From CAILHX01 sp046155285 (lineage in GTDB: Bacteria; Pseudomonadota; Gammaproteobacteria; Burkholderiales; Methylophilaceae), in the NCBI GenBank assembly GCA_046155285.1, contig JBJXEA010000005.1:1-64000 (forward strand): DNA of 64,000 nt. Direction: 5' to 3'. The position numbers were made by a program, and so were the translations under genes. Within the stretch, counting starts at the first letter, position 1; each line of letters opens with the position of its first letter. Positions 1-8,084 of the stretch are shown here, piece after piece. Under the pieces are notes generated by a model that saw only the letters and a program-made list of their open reading frames with translations, had not been told where the DNA came from and did no database searches.

Positions 1-99
1 TCCAAGATGTCAGCGCTTGGTGCGGCGATGCGTAAGTTGGTACATCTGTGCTTCGGCGTGATTAAATCCCGTCAGCCTTATCGCGGTGATTATGCGTAA
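1..99 (+). CDS. IS110-family transposase, C-terminal end (partial)
   Basis: The reading frame is open from base 1 and ends at TAA 97-99. The 32 visible residues contain GAAMRKLVHLCFGVIKS, which matches the conserved C-terminal helix of IS110/IS1111 (Transposase_20) transposases. These enzymes act on the ends of their own element using a DEDD catalytic domain, which would lie upstream of the window. Only the tail is visible, so it cannot be said whether the transposase is intact. The last codons overlap a 61-bp sequence that recurs at 40864-40924. Confidence 0.7.
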   Translation, partial: SKMSALGAAMRKLVHLCFGVIKSRQPYRGDYA

Positions 100-127
100 T
101 TTGGTTGACGGGAGAGACGGTATCTAC
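67..127 (+). repeat. IS end repeat, copy 1 (61 bp identical to 40864-40924)
   Basis: These 61 bases recur without mismatch at 40864-40924. They include the end of the transposase reading frame and finish with the arm TGACGGGAGAGACGGTATCT plus AC. Sequence identity stops after base 127, which probably marks the element boundary. The complementary left arm present at 40850 is absent here because the left end of this element lies outside the window. Confidence 0.8.
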
Positions 128-270
128 TACTCGTTATCGGGTACAATGCGCGCCTGCAGTCACCGTTTCAGTCTACGCACTGCTTACCACATTTGGTTTT
201 TCACCCCACTCCGTTTGCCTGAGACTGGCGCTTAACCAAGCGACAGGCCACGTTTTTCATTAGGAATTTT

Positions 271-1623
271 ATGTCTTTTGCATCTCTCGGTTTATCCGAG
301 GAAATCGTTCGCGCCGTTTCCGAGCGCGGTTACACTGAACCAACCCCTATTCAAGCCCAAGCTATCCCCGCCGTGTTATCCGGTGGCGATCTGCTTGCCG
401 GCGCACAGACCGGCACTGGCAAGACCGCCGGTTTTACCCTGCCTATTCTGCATAGGCTTTCTGATAAATCCGTCAAAGGTCCCTCCGAAGGTCGTCCTCC
501 GGTACGCGCCCTGATCCTGACTCCGACCCGCGAATTGGCGGCACAGGTGGAAGAGAGCGTGCGCGAGTACGGCAAGTATCTAAAACTTACCAGTATGGTG
601 ATGTTCGGCGGTGTCAACATCAACCCGCAGATCACCAAGTTGCGCAGCCGCGTGGACATTCTGGTGGCGACCCCAGGTCGTTTGCTGGATCACATCGGCC
701 AACGTACTCTGGATTTGTCTAAGGTCGAAATCCTGGTGCTGGACGAAGCCGACCGTATGTTGGATATGGGCTTCATCCGCGACATCAAGAAAATTCTTGC
801 GCTGCTGCCGAAGAAACGCCAGAACCTGCTGTTCTCGGCAACCTTCTCCGACGAGATCAAGGCACTGGCTGATGGCTTGCTGGATAACCCTGCGATGATA
901 GAAGTGGCGCGTCGCAACGCCACTGCGGAGCTGATTTCACAGAAAATCTATCTGGTGGATCGTGAAAAGAAACGCGACTTGCTCGCCCATCTCATCACCG
1001 AGCACAACTGGCACCAAGTGCTGGTGTTTACTCGCACCAAGCATGGCGCTAACCGTTTGGCGGAACAACTGGACAAGGGCGGTATCCCTGCCTTAGCTAT
1101 CCACGGCAACAAGAGTCAGAGCGCACGTACCAAGGCGCTCAAGGAATTCAAGGATGGCAGCCTGCAAGTGCTGGTCGCCACCGACATTGCGGCGCGCGGC
1201 ATTGACATCATCGAGTTGCCTCACGTCGTCAATTACGAGTTGCCCAACGTGCCGGAAGACTACGTGCATCGCATCGGACGTACCGGTCGTGCCGGTTCTG
1301 AAGGCGAGGCGATTTCGCTGGTGTGCGTGGATGAGCACAAACTGCTCAAGGACATCGAGCGTGTCACCAAACGTGAACTGCCTAGAGAAATTGTGACCGG
1401 TTTTGAGCCTGACTTGAATGTCAAGCCTGAGCCGATTTTGAATGGGCAGAACCGTGGTGGAGGCCAGCGTCAAGGGCATAGCCGTAACCAGCAACCGCGC
1501 AGTGCAGAGAAAAATGGCAATCAGGCGCAGCCTAGAACCAGTTCTGGGCAAAGGCCTGCGGCAAAACCAGCTGCGGCTGGTAATCGCGGTGCGGCGCATC
1601 GTTCTGGTGGAAGGCATCGCTAA
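271..1623 (+). CDS. rhlE: DEAD-box ATP-dependent RNA helicase RhlE
   Basis: This is a DEAD-box RNA helicase that remodels structured RNA in the cytoplasm, typically in ribosome assembly, cold adaptation and mRNA turnover. The Q motif lies near residues 20-30, Walker A AQTGTGKT at 45-52, DEAD near 158-161, SAT near 190, and the helicase C-terminal motif HRIGRTGRAG near 333. The C-terminal 60 residues are a low-complexity tail rich in Gly, Gln, Arg and Asn, typical of RhlE-group proteins and likely to bind RNA non-specifically. The length of 450 aa is normal. The ATG is preceded by AGGAA at a suitable distance. It stands alone between the IS end and the carA promoter. Confidence 0.93.
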   Translation: MSFASLGLSEEIVRAVSERGYTEPTPIQAQAIPAVLSGGDLLAGAQTGTGKTAGFTLPILHRLSDKSVKGPSEGRPPVRALILTPTRELAAQVEESVREYGKYLKLTSMVMFGGVNINPQITKLRSRVDILVATPGRLLDHIGQRTLDLSKVEILVLDEADRMLDMGFIRDIKKILALLPKKRQNLLFSATFSDEIKALADGLLDNPAMIEVARRNATAELISQKIYLVDREKKRDLLAHLITEHNWHQVLVFTRTKHGANRLAEQLDKGGIPALAIHGNKSQSARTKALKEFKDGSLQVLVATDIAARGIDIIELPHVVNYELPNVPEDYVHRIGRTGRAGSEGEAISLVCVDEHKLLKDIERVTKRELPREIVTGFEPDLNVKPEPILNGQNRGGGQRQGHSRNQQPRSAEKNGNQAQPRTSSGQRPAAKPAAAGNRGAAHRSGGRHR

Positions 1624-1650
1624 CAAAGCAAAGTTTGCTGTCAATTCGCG

Positions 1651-1679
1651 TTGATTGAAGCCTAGCTTTCAGCTATAAT
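1651..1679 (+). promoter_or_regulatory. sigma-70 promoter of carAB
   Basis: The -35 box TTGATT (1651-1656) and a perfect -10 box TATAAT (1674-1679) are separated by 17 bp. Transcription would start near 1686, leaving about 88 nt of leader before the GTG start at 1774. The promoter lies downstream of the rhlE stop, so it drives carAB independently. Confidence 0.8.
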
Positions 1680-1690
1680 TCGGCCAGTTA

Positions 1691-1723
1691 AAAACGGGGT
1701 GAGCGATTAGCTTGCCCCGTTTT
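1691..1723 (+). terminator. leader hairpin of carAB (possible attenuator)
   Basis: AAAACGGGG (1691-1699) is complementary to CCCCGTTTT (1715-1723), and the 15-nt loop can extend the stem through AGC/GCT. A short U-rich run (TTTTCT) ends the right arm. The hairpin starts about 5 nt after the predicted carA transcription start, so it lies inside the carAB leader. It could be an attenuator or a weak terminator; the U-tract is short. Confidence 0.5.
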
Positions 1724-1773
1724 CTATGTCTGCTGCCGTAAACATAAAACCAAATAAATACAAGGAATTAAAC

Positions 1774-2910
1774 GTGTCTGAACACATGCCAGCCGTGCTC
1801 GTACTCGCAGATGGAACTGTGTTTCGAGGCATTGCAATTGGCGCTTCAGGCCATACCGTGGGCGAGGTGGTTTTCAACACGGCCATGACCGGATATCAGG
1901 AAATTCTCACCGACCCGTCCTACACCGAACAAATCGTCACGCTGACCTATCCGCACATCGGCAATTACGGCGTGAATCTGGAAGATGTCGAGTCCGGAAA
2001 GGTCTACGCGGCAGGTTTAGTGATTCGTGATTTGCCGCTGCTCACCAGCAATTTCCGCAGCCATCAGCCGCTTTCAGATTACTTAGTCGCCAACAATGTC
2101 GTCGCCATCGCCGATATTGATACGCGCAAATTAACCAGAATTCTGCGCGAAAAAGGCGCACAAGCAGGCTGCATCATGGCGGGTGAAGTAGACGAAGCGA
2201 AGGTGCTGGAACTGGCGCGTGGTTTCCCCGGTTTAAGCGGTATGGATTTAGCCAAAGTGGTTTCCGTCAAAGACTCCTATGTTTGGCAAGAAGGTGAGTG
2301 GGTGCTGGGCGCAGGTTTTGTGCCGCCAGCCTCGCCAACATTCAATGTGGTGGCGTTTGACTACGGCGTGAAGCGCAATATCCTTAGAATGCTGGCCTCG
2401 CGCGGTTGTAAAGTCACCGTGCTGCCAGCGCAAGCCACTGCCGAACAAGCCTTGGCCTTGAATCCAGATGGTATTTTTCTGTCTAACGGCCCCGGTGACC
2501 CAGAGCCTTGCGATTACGCCATTGCTGCCATCAAAACGCTGGTGGATAAGGGCATCCCTACCTTCGGCATTTGCTTAGGCCACCAATTGCTGGCGCTGGC
2601 ATCGGGCGCTAAAACCATGAAGATGAAATTCGGCCATCACGGTGCCAACCATCCGGTGCAGGATTTAGAAAGCAAAAAAGTTTTTATTACTAGCCAGAAC
2701 CATGGTTTTGCGGTGGATGCAGCGACGCTTCCGGCTAACATCAAGACCACACATGTGTCGCTATTCGACGGTAGCCTGCAAGGCATTGCCCGCACCGACA
2801 AGCCCGCATTCAGCTTCCAAGGCCATCCTGAAGCCAGTCCGGGGCCTACGGAAATGGCTTATTTGTTTGATCGTTTCATCAAGTTGATGCAAGAAAGAAA
2901 GGCTGCCTGA
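1774..2910 (+). CDS. carA: Carbamoyl-phosphate synthase small subunit
   Basis: This glutaminase subunit releases ammonia from glutamine and channels it to CarB for carbamoyl phosphate, the shared precursor of arginine and pyrimidines. The CPSase_sm_chain domain comes first, followed by a class I GATase with the nucleophile motif GICLGHQLLAL and the His-Glu motif GHPEASPGP near the C-terminus. I place the start at GTG 1774, preceded by AAGGA (1762-1766), because it gives the N-terminus MSEHMPAVLVLADGTVFRG expected for the family. The in-frame ATG at 1726 abuts the leader hairpin and would add 16 unconserved residues. Its stop overlaps the carB start by one base. Confidence 0.95.
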   Translation: MSEHMPAVLVLADGTVFRGIAIGASGHTVGEVVFNTAMTGYQEILTDPSYTEQIVTLTYPHIGNYGVNLEDVESGKVYAAGLVIRDLPLLTSNFRSHQPLSDYLVANNVVAIADIDTRKLTRILREKGAQAGCIMAGEVDEAKVLELARGFPGLSGMDLAKVVSVKDSYVWQEGEWVLGAGFVPPASPTFNVVAFDYGVKRNILRMLASRGCKVTVLPAQATAEQALALNPDGIFLSNGPGDPEPCDYAIAAIKTLVDKGIPTFGICLGHQLLALASGAKTMKMKFGHHGANHPVQDLESKKVFITSQNHGFAVDAATLPANIKTTHVSLFDGSLQGIARTDKPAFSFQGHPEASPGPTEMAYLFDRFIKLMQERKAA

Positions 2911-5900
2911 TGGCGAAGCGGACAGACATTAAATCCATCCTCATCATCGGCGCCGGCCCTATCGTCATCGGCCAGGCCTGCGAGTTTGACTATTCCGGCG
3001 CACAGGCCTGCAAAGCACTGCGTGAAGAAGGTTTCCGCGTCATTCTGGTGAACTCCAACCCGGCCACCATCATGACCGACCCGGAAATGGCGGATGCGAC
3101 TTACATCGAGCCGGTGACTTGGCAAGTCGTCGAGAAGATTATTGCCAAAGAGCGCCCTGATGCGCTGTTGCCAACCATGGGCGGGCAAACCGCGCTGAAT
3201 TGTGCGCTGGATTTGGATAAACACGGCGTGTTGGCAAAATATAATGTGGAGCTGATAGGCGCTTCCAAAGAGGCCATAGACAAGGCCGAAGACCGACAAA
3301 AATTCAAAGAAGCCATGACCAAAATTGGCCTCGGCTCGGCGCGTTCATCCATGGCGCACAGCATGGAAGAGGCTTTGCAAGTGCAGGCGGGCATTGGTTT
3401 TCCAACCATCATTCGCCCCTCGTTCACCATGGGCGGCTCTGGTGGCGGCATCGCCTATAACCGCGAAGAATTCATCACCATTTGCGAACGCGGCTTGGAT
3501 GCCTCGCCCACCAACGAGTTGCTGATTGAAGAATCGCTGCTGGGCTGGAAAGAGTTTGAGATGGAAGTGGTACGCGACCGTGCCGACAATTGCATCATCA
3601 TTTGCTCGATTGAAAATCTCGACCCGATGGGCGTGCATACCGGCGACTCCATCACCGTGGCACCCGCACAAACATTGACCGACAAAGAATACCAAATCAT
3701 GCGTAACGCCTCATTAGCGGTATTGCGCGAAATTGGCGTGGATACGGGTGGCTCAAACGTGCAGTTTGCCATCAACCCGCAAGACGGGCGCATGATTGTG
3801 ATTGAGATGAATCCGCGCGTGTCGCGTTCATCGGCATTGGCTTCCAAGGCTACAGGTTTCCCGATTGCAAAAGTTGCGGCGAAATTGGCGGTGGGTTATA
3901 CGCTGGATGAACTCAAGAACGAGATCACCGGCGGTGCGACACCTGCTTCGTTTGAGCCTTCGATTGACTATGTAGTCACCAAGATCCCACGTTTTGCTTT
4001 TGAAAAATTCCCGCAAGCCGATTCGCGCCTGACCACGCAGATGAAGTCGGTGGGTGAGGTGATGGCGATAGGCCGTACCTTCCAAGAATCATTCCAGAAA
4101 GCCCTTCGCGGATTAGAGGTTGGCGTTGACGGGCTGGACGAAAAGACTACGGATCAGAATTTAATTGAAAAAGAGTTGGGTGAGCCTGGTCCTGAGCGCA
4201 TTTGGTATGTGGGCGATGCCTTCCGTGTGGGCATGAGCGCCGAACAAGTATTCAATCATTCCAGCATAGATCCTTGGTTTTTAGCGCAGATTGAAGACAT
4301 CATCAAGCGCGAACAAGCCTTAAAAACCCGCGCTTTGGGCAATTTAAGTAAGGATGAGCTGTTTCAGCTCAAACGCCGTGGTTTTTCTGACCGTCGTTTG
4401 GCCAAATTATTAAATACAGATCAACACGCGGTACGCGCTATTCGCCATGCGTTGGGAGTGCGTCCGGTGTATAAGCGTGTGGACACTTGCGCGGCGGAGT
4501 TTGCGACTTCCACCGCGTATATGTACTCCAGCTACGAAGAGGAATGCGAAGCGCAACCGACCAACAACAAAAAAATCATGGTGCTGGGTGGCGGGCCTAA
4601 CCGTATCGGGCAAGGCATTGAGTTCGATTATTGCTGCGTGCATGCGGCATTTGCCCTGCGCGAGGACGGCTTTGAAACCATCATGGTCAATTGCAACCCT
4701 GAAACTGTTTCTACCGATTACGACACCTCCGACCGCCTTTATTTTGAGCCGTTGACACTGGAAGACGTGCTGGAAATTGTGGCGGTTGAAAAACCTGTCG
4801 GGGTGATTGTGCAATACGGCGGCCAAACGCCGTTGAAGCTGGCGCGGGATTTGGAAAAAGCCGGTGTGCCGATTATCGGCACGTCGCCCGATGCAATTGA
4901 TTGCGCTGAAGACCGTGAGCGCTTCCAAAAAATGTTGCAACAATTGGGCTTAAAACAGCCGCCCAACCGCACCGCACGTACGCCGGAAGAGGCCATTCGA
5001 TTGGCGCAAGAAATTGGTTATCCGCTGGTGGTGCGGCCTAGTTATGTGCTGGGCGGACGCGCCATGGAGATTGTGCAGGAACAGTCTGAGCTTGAGCGCT
5101 ACATGCGTGAGGCGGTAAAAGTTTCAAATGAATCGCCGGTGTTGCTGGATAGATTTCTGAATGACGCCAAAGAAGTAGACGTGGATGCGATTTGCGACGG
5201 CACGGACGTGCTCATCGGCGGCATTATGGAACACGTCGAGCAAGCGGGCGTGCATTCGGGCGACTCGGCCTGTTCGCTGCCGCCGTATAGCTTGTCAGCA
5301 GAAATTCAGGACGAACTGCGCCTGCAAACCGTGCAAATGGCCAAGGCGCTGAATGTGGTGGGTTTGATGAACGTGCAATTTGCGATTCAGGGCGAGACCG
5401 TATATGTGCTGGAAGTGAATCCCAGAGCCTCGCGTACCGTACCTTTTGTATCCAAAGCCTGTGGCTACCAGTTGGCCAAGGTCGCCGCGCGTTGCATGAC
5501 GGGCGTGTCGCTCAAAACCCAGGGGATGACCAAGGAAATTATCCCACCCTATTTCTCCGCCAAAGAAGCCGTGTTCCCCTTCATCAAGTTCCCCGGCGTG
5601 GATACCATCCTCGGTCCGGAGATGAAGTCTACGGGTGAAGTGATGGGCATAGGTGCAACCTTTGCCGAAGCGTTTGTGAAGTCGCAGCTGGGCGCGGGCA
5701 CCAAGCTGCCATCCAGCGGCAAAGCCTTCATCAGCGTGCGCCGCGAAGATCGTGAAAAAGTGGTGGAAGTCGCGCAATCGCTGGCGAATTTAGGTTTTCA
5801 ATTGGTGGCGACACGTGGCAATGCTGGTGTGCTGGCCGAGGCTGGATTGCAGGTCACGCCTGTCAACAAAGTCACCGAAGGTCGCCCTCACATCGTGGAC

Positions 5901-6113
5901 ATGATTAAAAATGGAGAAATCAGCTTTATCGTCAATGTGGTCGAAGACAAGCGTGCGGTACAGGATTCTTATGCGATACGGCGCAGCGCTTTGCAGCAAA
6001 AAATCACCTACTACACCACCATTGCGGGCGCTAAAGCAGCCTGTGCGGGCATGGCGCATTTGCAGGAATTAACGGTGGAAAGTCTACAAAGCTTGCATCG
6101 CAAACTCAACTAG
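2910..6113 (+). CDS. carB: Carbamoyl-phosphate synthase large subunit
   Basis: This is the synthase subunit, which makes carbamoyl phosphate from bicarbonate, ammonia and two ATP in the cytoplasm. At 1067 aa it has the full family length. The two homologous ATP-grasp halves are visible, with the repeated biotin-carboxylase-like starts IIGAGPIVIGQACEFDYSG near residue 13 and VLGGGPNRIGQGIEFDYC near 555. The C-terminal 130 residues form the MGS-like allosteric domain, where UMP or ornithine would act. Translation is probably coupled to carA, since the carA stop and the carB ATG share a base. A strong terminator follows at 6133-6168. Confidence 0.97.
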   Translation: MAKRTDIKSILIIGAGPIVIGQACEFDYSGAQACKALREEGFRVILVNSNPATIMTDPEMADATYIEPVTWQVVEKIIAKERPDALLPTMGGQTALNCALDLDKHGVLAKYNVELIGASKEAIDKAEDRQKFKEAMTKIGLGSARSSMAHSMEEALQVQAGIGFPTIIRPSFTMGGSGGGIAYNREEFITICERGLDASPTNELLIEESLLGWKEFEMEVVRDRADNCIIICSIENLDPMGVHTGDSITVAPAQTLTDKEYQIMRNASLAVLREIGVDTGGSNVQFAINPQDGRMIVIEMNPRVSRSSALASKATGFPIAKVAAKLAVGYTLDELKNEITGGATPASFEPSIDYVVTKIPRFAFEKFPQADSRLTTQMKSVGEVMAIGRTFQESFQKALRGLEVGVDGLDEKTTDQNLIEKELGEPGPERIWYVGDAFRVGMSAEQVFNHSSIDPWFLAQIEDIIKREQALKTRALGNLSKDELFQLKRRGFSDRRLAKLLNTDQHAVRAIRHALGVRPVYKRVDTCAAEFATSTAYMYSSYEEECEAQPTNNKKIMVLGGGPNRIGQGIEFDYCCVHAAFALREDGFETIMVNCNPETVSTDYDTSDRLYFEPLTLEDVLEIVAVEKPVGVIVQYGGQTPLKLARDLEKAGVPIIGTSPDAIDCAEDRERFQKMLQQLGLKQPPNRTARTPEEAIRLAQEIGYPLVVRPSYVLGGRAMEIVQEQSELERYMREAVKVSNESPVLLDRFLNDAKEVDVDAICDGTDVLIGGIMEHVEQAGVHSGDSACSLPPYSLSAEIQDELRLQTVQMAKALNVVGLMNVQFAIQGETVYVLEVNPRASRTVPFVSKACGYQLAKVAARCMTGVSLKTQGMTKEIIPPYFSAKEAVFPFIKFPGVDTILGPEMKSTGEVMGIGATFAEAFVKSQLGAGTKLPSSGKAFISVRREDREKVVEVAQSLANLGFQLVATRGNAGVLAEAGLQVTPVNKVTEGRPHIVDMIKNGEISFIVNVVEDKRAVQDSYAIRRSALQQKITYYTTIAGAKAACAGMAHLQELTVESLQSLHRKLN

Positions 6114-6132
6114 TACTATCATCCACACATCG

Positions 6133-6168
6133 AAACCACGCTGCATTTTGCGGTGTGGTTTTGTTTTT
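6133..6168 (+). terminator. rho-independent terminator after carB
   Basis: AAACCAC (from 6133) pairs with GTGGTTT (6155-6161), and the stem continues inward through GCTGC/GCGGT with wobble pairs. It is followed by TTGTTTTTAT. This is a classic intrinsic terminator ending the carAB transcript just before greA. Confidence 0.85.
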
Positions 6169-6181
6169 ATAGGAAATAGAA

Positions 6182-6658
6182 GTGAATAAATTCCCTCTAA
6201 CCGTGCGTGGCGCCGAGCAATTGCGTGCCGAGTTGCTGCAATTAAAAAGCGTAGAGCGCCCCAGCGTGATTGCGGCTATTTCCGAGGCACGCTCACATGG
6301 CGATTTGTCTGAGAATGCTGAATACGATGCTGCCAAAGAGCGTCAAAGCTTTGTGGAAGGCCGTATCGCCGAGGTTGAGGCTAAGCTTTCTAATTCGCAA
6401 ATCATAGACCCGTCAAAATTAGAAGCCGAGGGTCGCTGCGTGTTTGGCGCGACCATAGCTTTGGAAGATGCCGACAGCGGCGATGCGGTGACCTATCAAA
6501 TCGTCGGCGACGACGAGGCCGACATCAAGCTGGGCAAGGTTTCCGTTGGCTCGCCAATTGCGCGCGCCTTAATTGGTAAGTCTGTGGGGGATGTGGCGGA
6601 AGTCATGGCGCCCGGCGGGCTGAAATCTTACGAAATTGTGGATGTGAACTACGTCTGA
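6182..6658 (+). CDS. greA: Transcription elongation factor GreA
   Basis: GreA enters the secondary channel of RNA polymerase and stimulates cleavage of backtracked transcripts. The 158 aa comprise an N-terminal coiled coil (about 1-75) containing the conserved acidic tip SHGDLSENAEYDAAKERQ, and a C-terminal FKBP-like domain. The start is GTG at 6182 with AGGA at 6171-6174, giving MNKFPLTVRGAEQLRAEL. It follows the carB terminator directly and its stop overlaps the next ATG by one base. DksA, which uses the same channel, is encoded at 14645. Confidence 0.96.
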   Translation: MNKFPLTVRGAEQLRAELLQLKSVERPSVIAAISEARSHGDLSENAEYDAAKERQSFVEGRIAEVEAKLSNSQIIDPSKLEAEGRCVFGATIALEDADSGDAVTYQIVGDDEADIKLGKVSVGSPIARALIGKSVGDVAEVMAPGGLKSYEIVDVNYV

Positions 6659-7107
6659 TGCAAAGAGTTTTTGACCAGTTTGCTTGGATATTGCTCGTTG
6701 CGTGGATTGGTGCGCTGTGGGCGACTGGGTGGTTGGTGGCACCGTTAATATTCAATATCTTGACTGACAAGGTATTGGCCGGAAATCTGGCGGGTGCGAT
6801 GTTCACGCGGCTTGCCTATTTCGGCATCATTGCTGCGTTTATGCTGTTGATACACCGCCTAAGCGTGTTTGGTTTGCAGGCGTTCAAGCAGAGCTATTTC
6901 TGGATTATCGTCGCCATGTTGCTGCTGATACTAGCCGGACAATTTGGCATACAGCCGATTCTGGCACACTTGAAAGCGCAAGCAGGCGCGGTGAATGTGA
7001 TGCAAAGCGTGTTTGCCGACCGTTTTGCGCATTGGCACGGCATCGCCAGCGTGGCCTATTTGATTGAATGTATGCTGGGCGTGGCGCTGGTGTTTAAGGC
7101 AAAATGA
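6658..7107 (+). CDS. DUF4149 inner-membrane protein
   Basis: A 149-aa integral membrane protein with four hydrophobic segments, near residues 7-30, 48-68, 80-98 and 126-146. The pattern and the start WILLVAWIGALWATGWLVAPLIF match the DUF4149 family common in betaproteobacteria next to greA and yhbY. No catalytic motif is visible and the function is unknown. Its ATG shares a base with the greA stop, so the two genes are translationally linked. The 3' end overlaps the convergent yhbY gene by 14 bp. Confidence 0.75.
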   Translation: MQRVFDQFAWILLVAWIGALWATGWLVAPLIFNILTDKVLAGNLAGAMFTRLAYFGIIAAFMLLIHRLSVFGLQAFKQSYFWIIVAMLLLILAGQFGIQPILAHLKAQAGAVNVMQSVFADRFAHWHGIASVAYLIECMLGVALVFKAK

Positions 7108-7387
7108 TGGTTGGCTTGTCCGCGCGGCGATAAACCACCAGTTGCTTGCCGATTTGTTGCACCGCTACGCTGCCCAGTTTCTCGCAGATTTCTTCTAACA
7201 TTTTTACGCGCAGCGCACGGTCGTCGCTCATCACCTTAATTTTTATCAGTTCGTGCGCCTTTAGGCTAATATCAATCTCGCGCAGCACGGTTTCAGACAA
7301 TCCCTTGTCGCCTATCATTACCACCGGATTTAAGGCGTGACCTAAGCCGCGTAAATGACTAATTTGTTTGGAGTTAAGTGTTTTCAT
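7094..7387 (-). CDS. yhbY: YhbY/CRS1 RNA-binding protein
   Basis: A 97-aa single CRS1-YhbY domain protein that associates with pre-50S ribosomal particles in E. coli. The conserved GLGHALNPVVMIGDKGLS stretch contains the GxxG RNA-binding loop (IGDKG), which sits between helices of an IF3-C-like fold. It is divergent from rlmE, another 50S maturation gene, a common arrangement. The ATG lies exactly 6 nt after TATAAT and has no Shine-Dalgarno sequence, so the mRNA is probably leaderless. Confidence 0.93.
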   Translation of the reverse strand: MKTLNSKQISHLRGLGHALNPVVMIGDKGLSETVLREIDISLKAHELIKIKVMSDDRALRVKMLEEICEKLGSVAVQQIGKQLVVYRRADKPTIILP

Positions 7388-7402
7388 GCCGCAATTATAC
7401 CA
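7388..7402 (-). promoter_or_regulatory. extended -10 promoter of yhbY (leaderless layout)
   Basis: On the minus strand TGG directly precedes TATAAT (7399-7394), followed by TGCGGC and then the ATG of yhbY. The TGnTATAAT form is an extended -10, and the N6 spacing places the transcription start on the A of the ATG. No clear -35 box is seen. Confidence 0.65.
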
Positions 7403-7420
7403 ACGGAACTGCCTTTCTCA

Positions 7421-8041
7421 TTGAAAAGAACCAGAACTAGCAAAGCCTGGATGCGCGAGCATCTTAACGACGAGTTCGTCAAACTCGCCAACAAGCACGG
7501 CTACCGCTCGCGGGCGGCTTATAAGCTGATGGAGTTGGATGACAAAGACAAGCTCATCCGCCCCGGCATGACGGTGGTGGATTTGGGGGCAGCACCGGGC
7601 AGCTGGTCGCAAGTGATGGTTGAACGCTTGAAAGGTCAGGGGCGAGTGATTGCGCTGGACATGTTGGAAATGCAGAATCTACGCGGCGTTGAGTTTATTC
7701 AGGGCGACTTTACCGAAGATGTGGTTCTGAATGCGCTTGAAACCTCGCTCAATGGAACGCAGGTAGACCTTGTAATTTCAGACATGGCACCCAATATGAG
7801 TGGCATAGATTTAGTGGATCAGATGCGCGCCAATCATCTGGGTGAATTGGCGCTGGAATTTGCGCTGAAATGGCTGCAACCGAGCGGCAACTTTGTAGTC
7901 AAAATGTTCATAGGCGAAGGTTTTGACGATGCTGTCAAGAATATGCGCCAGCATTTTGATAAAGTGGCTACGCGCAAACCTAAGGCCTCGCGTGACCGTA
8001 GCAGTGAAGTGTATCTGTTAGGGCTAGGGCGAAAACTGTAA
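7421..8041 (+). CDS. rlmE: 23S rRNA (uridine-2552-2'-O)-methyltransferase RlmE
   Basis: RlmE (FtsJ/RrmJ) methylates U2552 in the A-loop of 23S rRNA in late 50S assembly using SAM. The motif VVDLGAAPGSWSQ forms the SAM site near residues 54-66. The catalytic K-D-K-E set is represented by the Lys near the N-terminus (SRAAYKL), Asp in ISDMAPN, Lys in FVVKMF and Glu in SSEVY. I prefer TTG 7421, which gives MKRTRTSKAWMREH and 206 aa as in the family. An ATG at 7355 would lie inside yhbY and add an unconserved extension. It precedes ftsH, as in E. coli. Confidence 0.94.
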   Translation: MKRTRTSKAWMREHLNDEFVKLANKHGYRSRAAYKLMELDDKDKLIRPGMTVVDLGAAPGSWSQVMVERLKGQGRVIALDMLEMQNLRGVEFIQGDFTEDVVLNALETSLNGTQVDLVISDMAPNMSGIDLVDQMRANHLGELALEFALKWLQPSGNFVVKMFIGEGFDDAVKNMRQHFDKVATRKPKASRDRSSEVYLLGLGRKL

Positions 8042-8084
8042 TTTCGGTTTAGAATGAAGCATCTTTTTTGGAAAAGAGACTATC

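Noticed and set aside
1726..1773. ATG 1726 as carA start
   Set aside because: It follows the leader hairpin without a ribosome binding site and adds 16 unconserved residues; GTG 1774 has AAGGA and the conserved N-terminus.
7355..7420. ATG 7355 as rlmE start
   Set aside because: It lies inside the divergent yhbY gene and adds residues absent from the family; TTG 7421 gives the family length.
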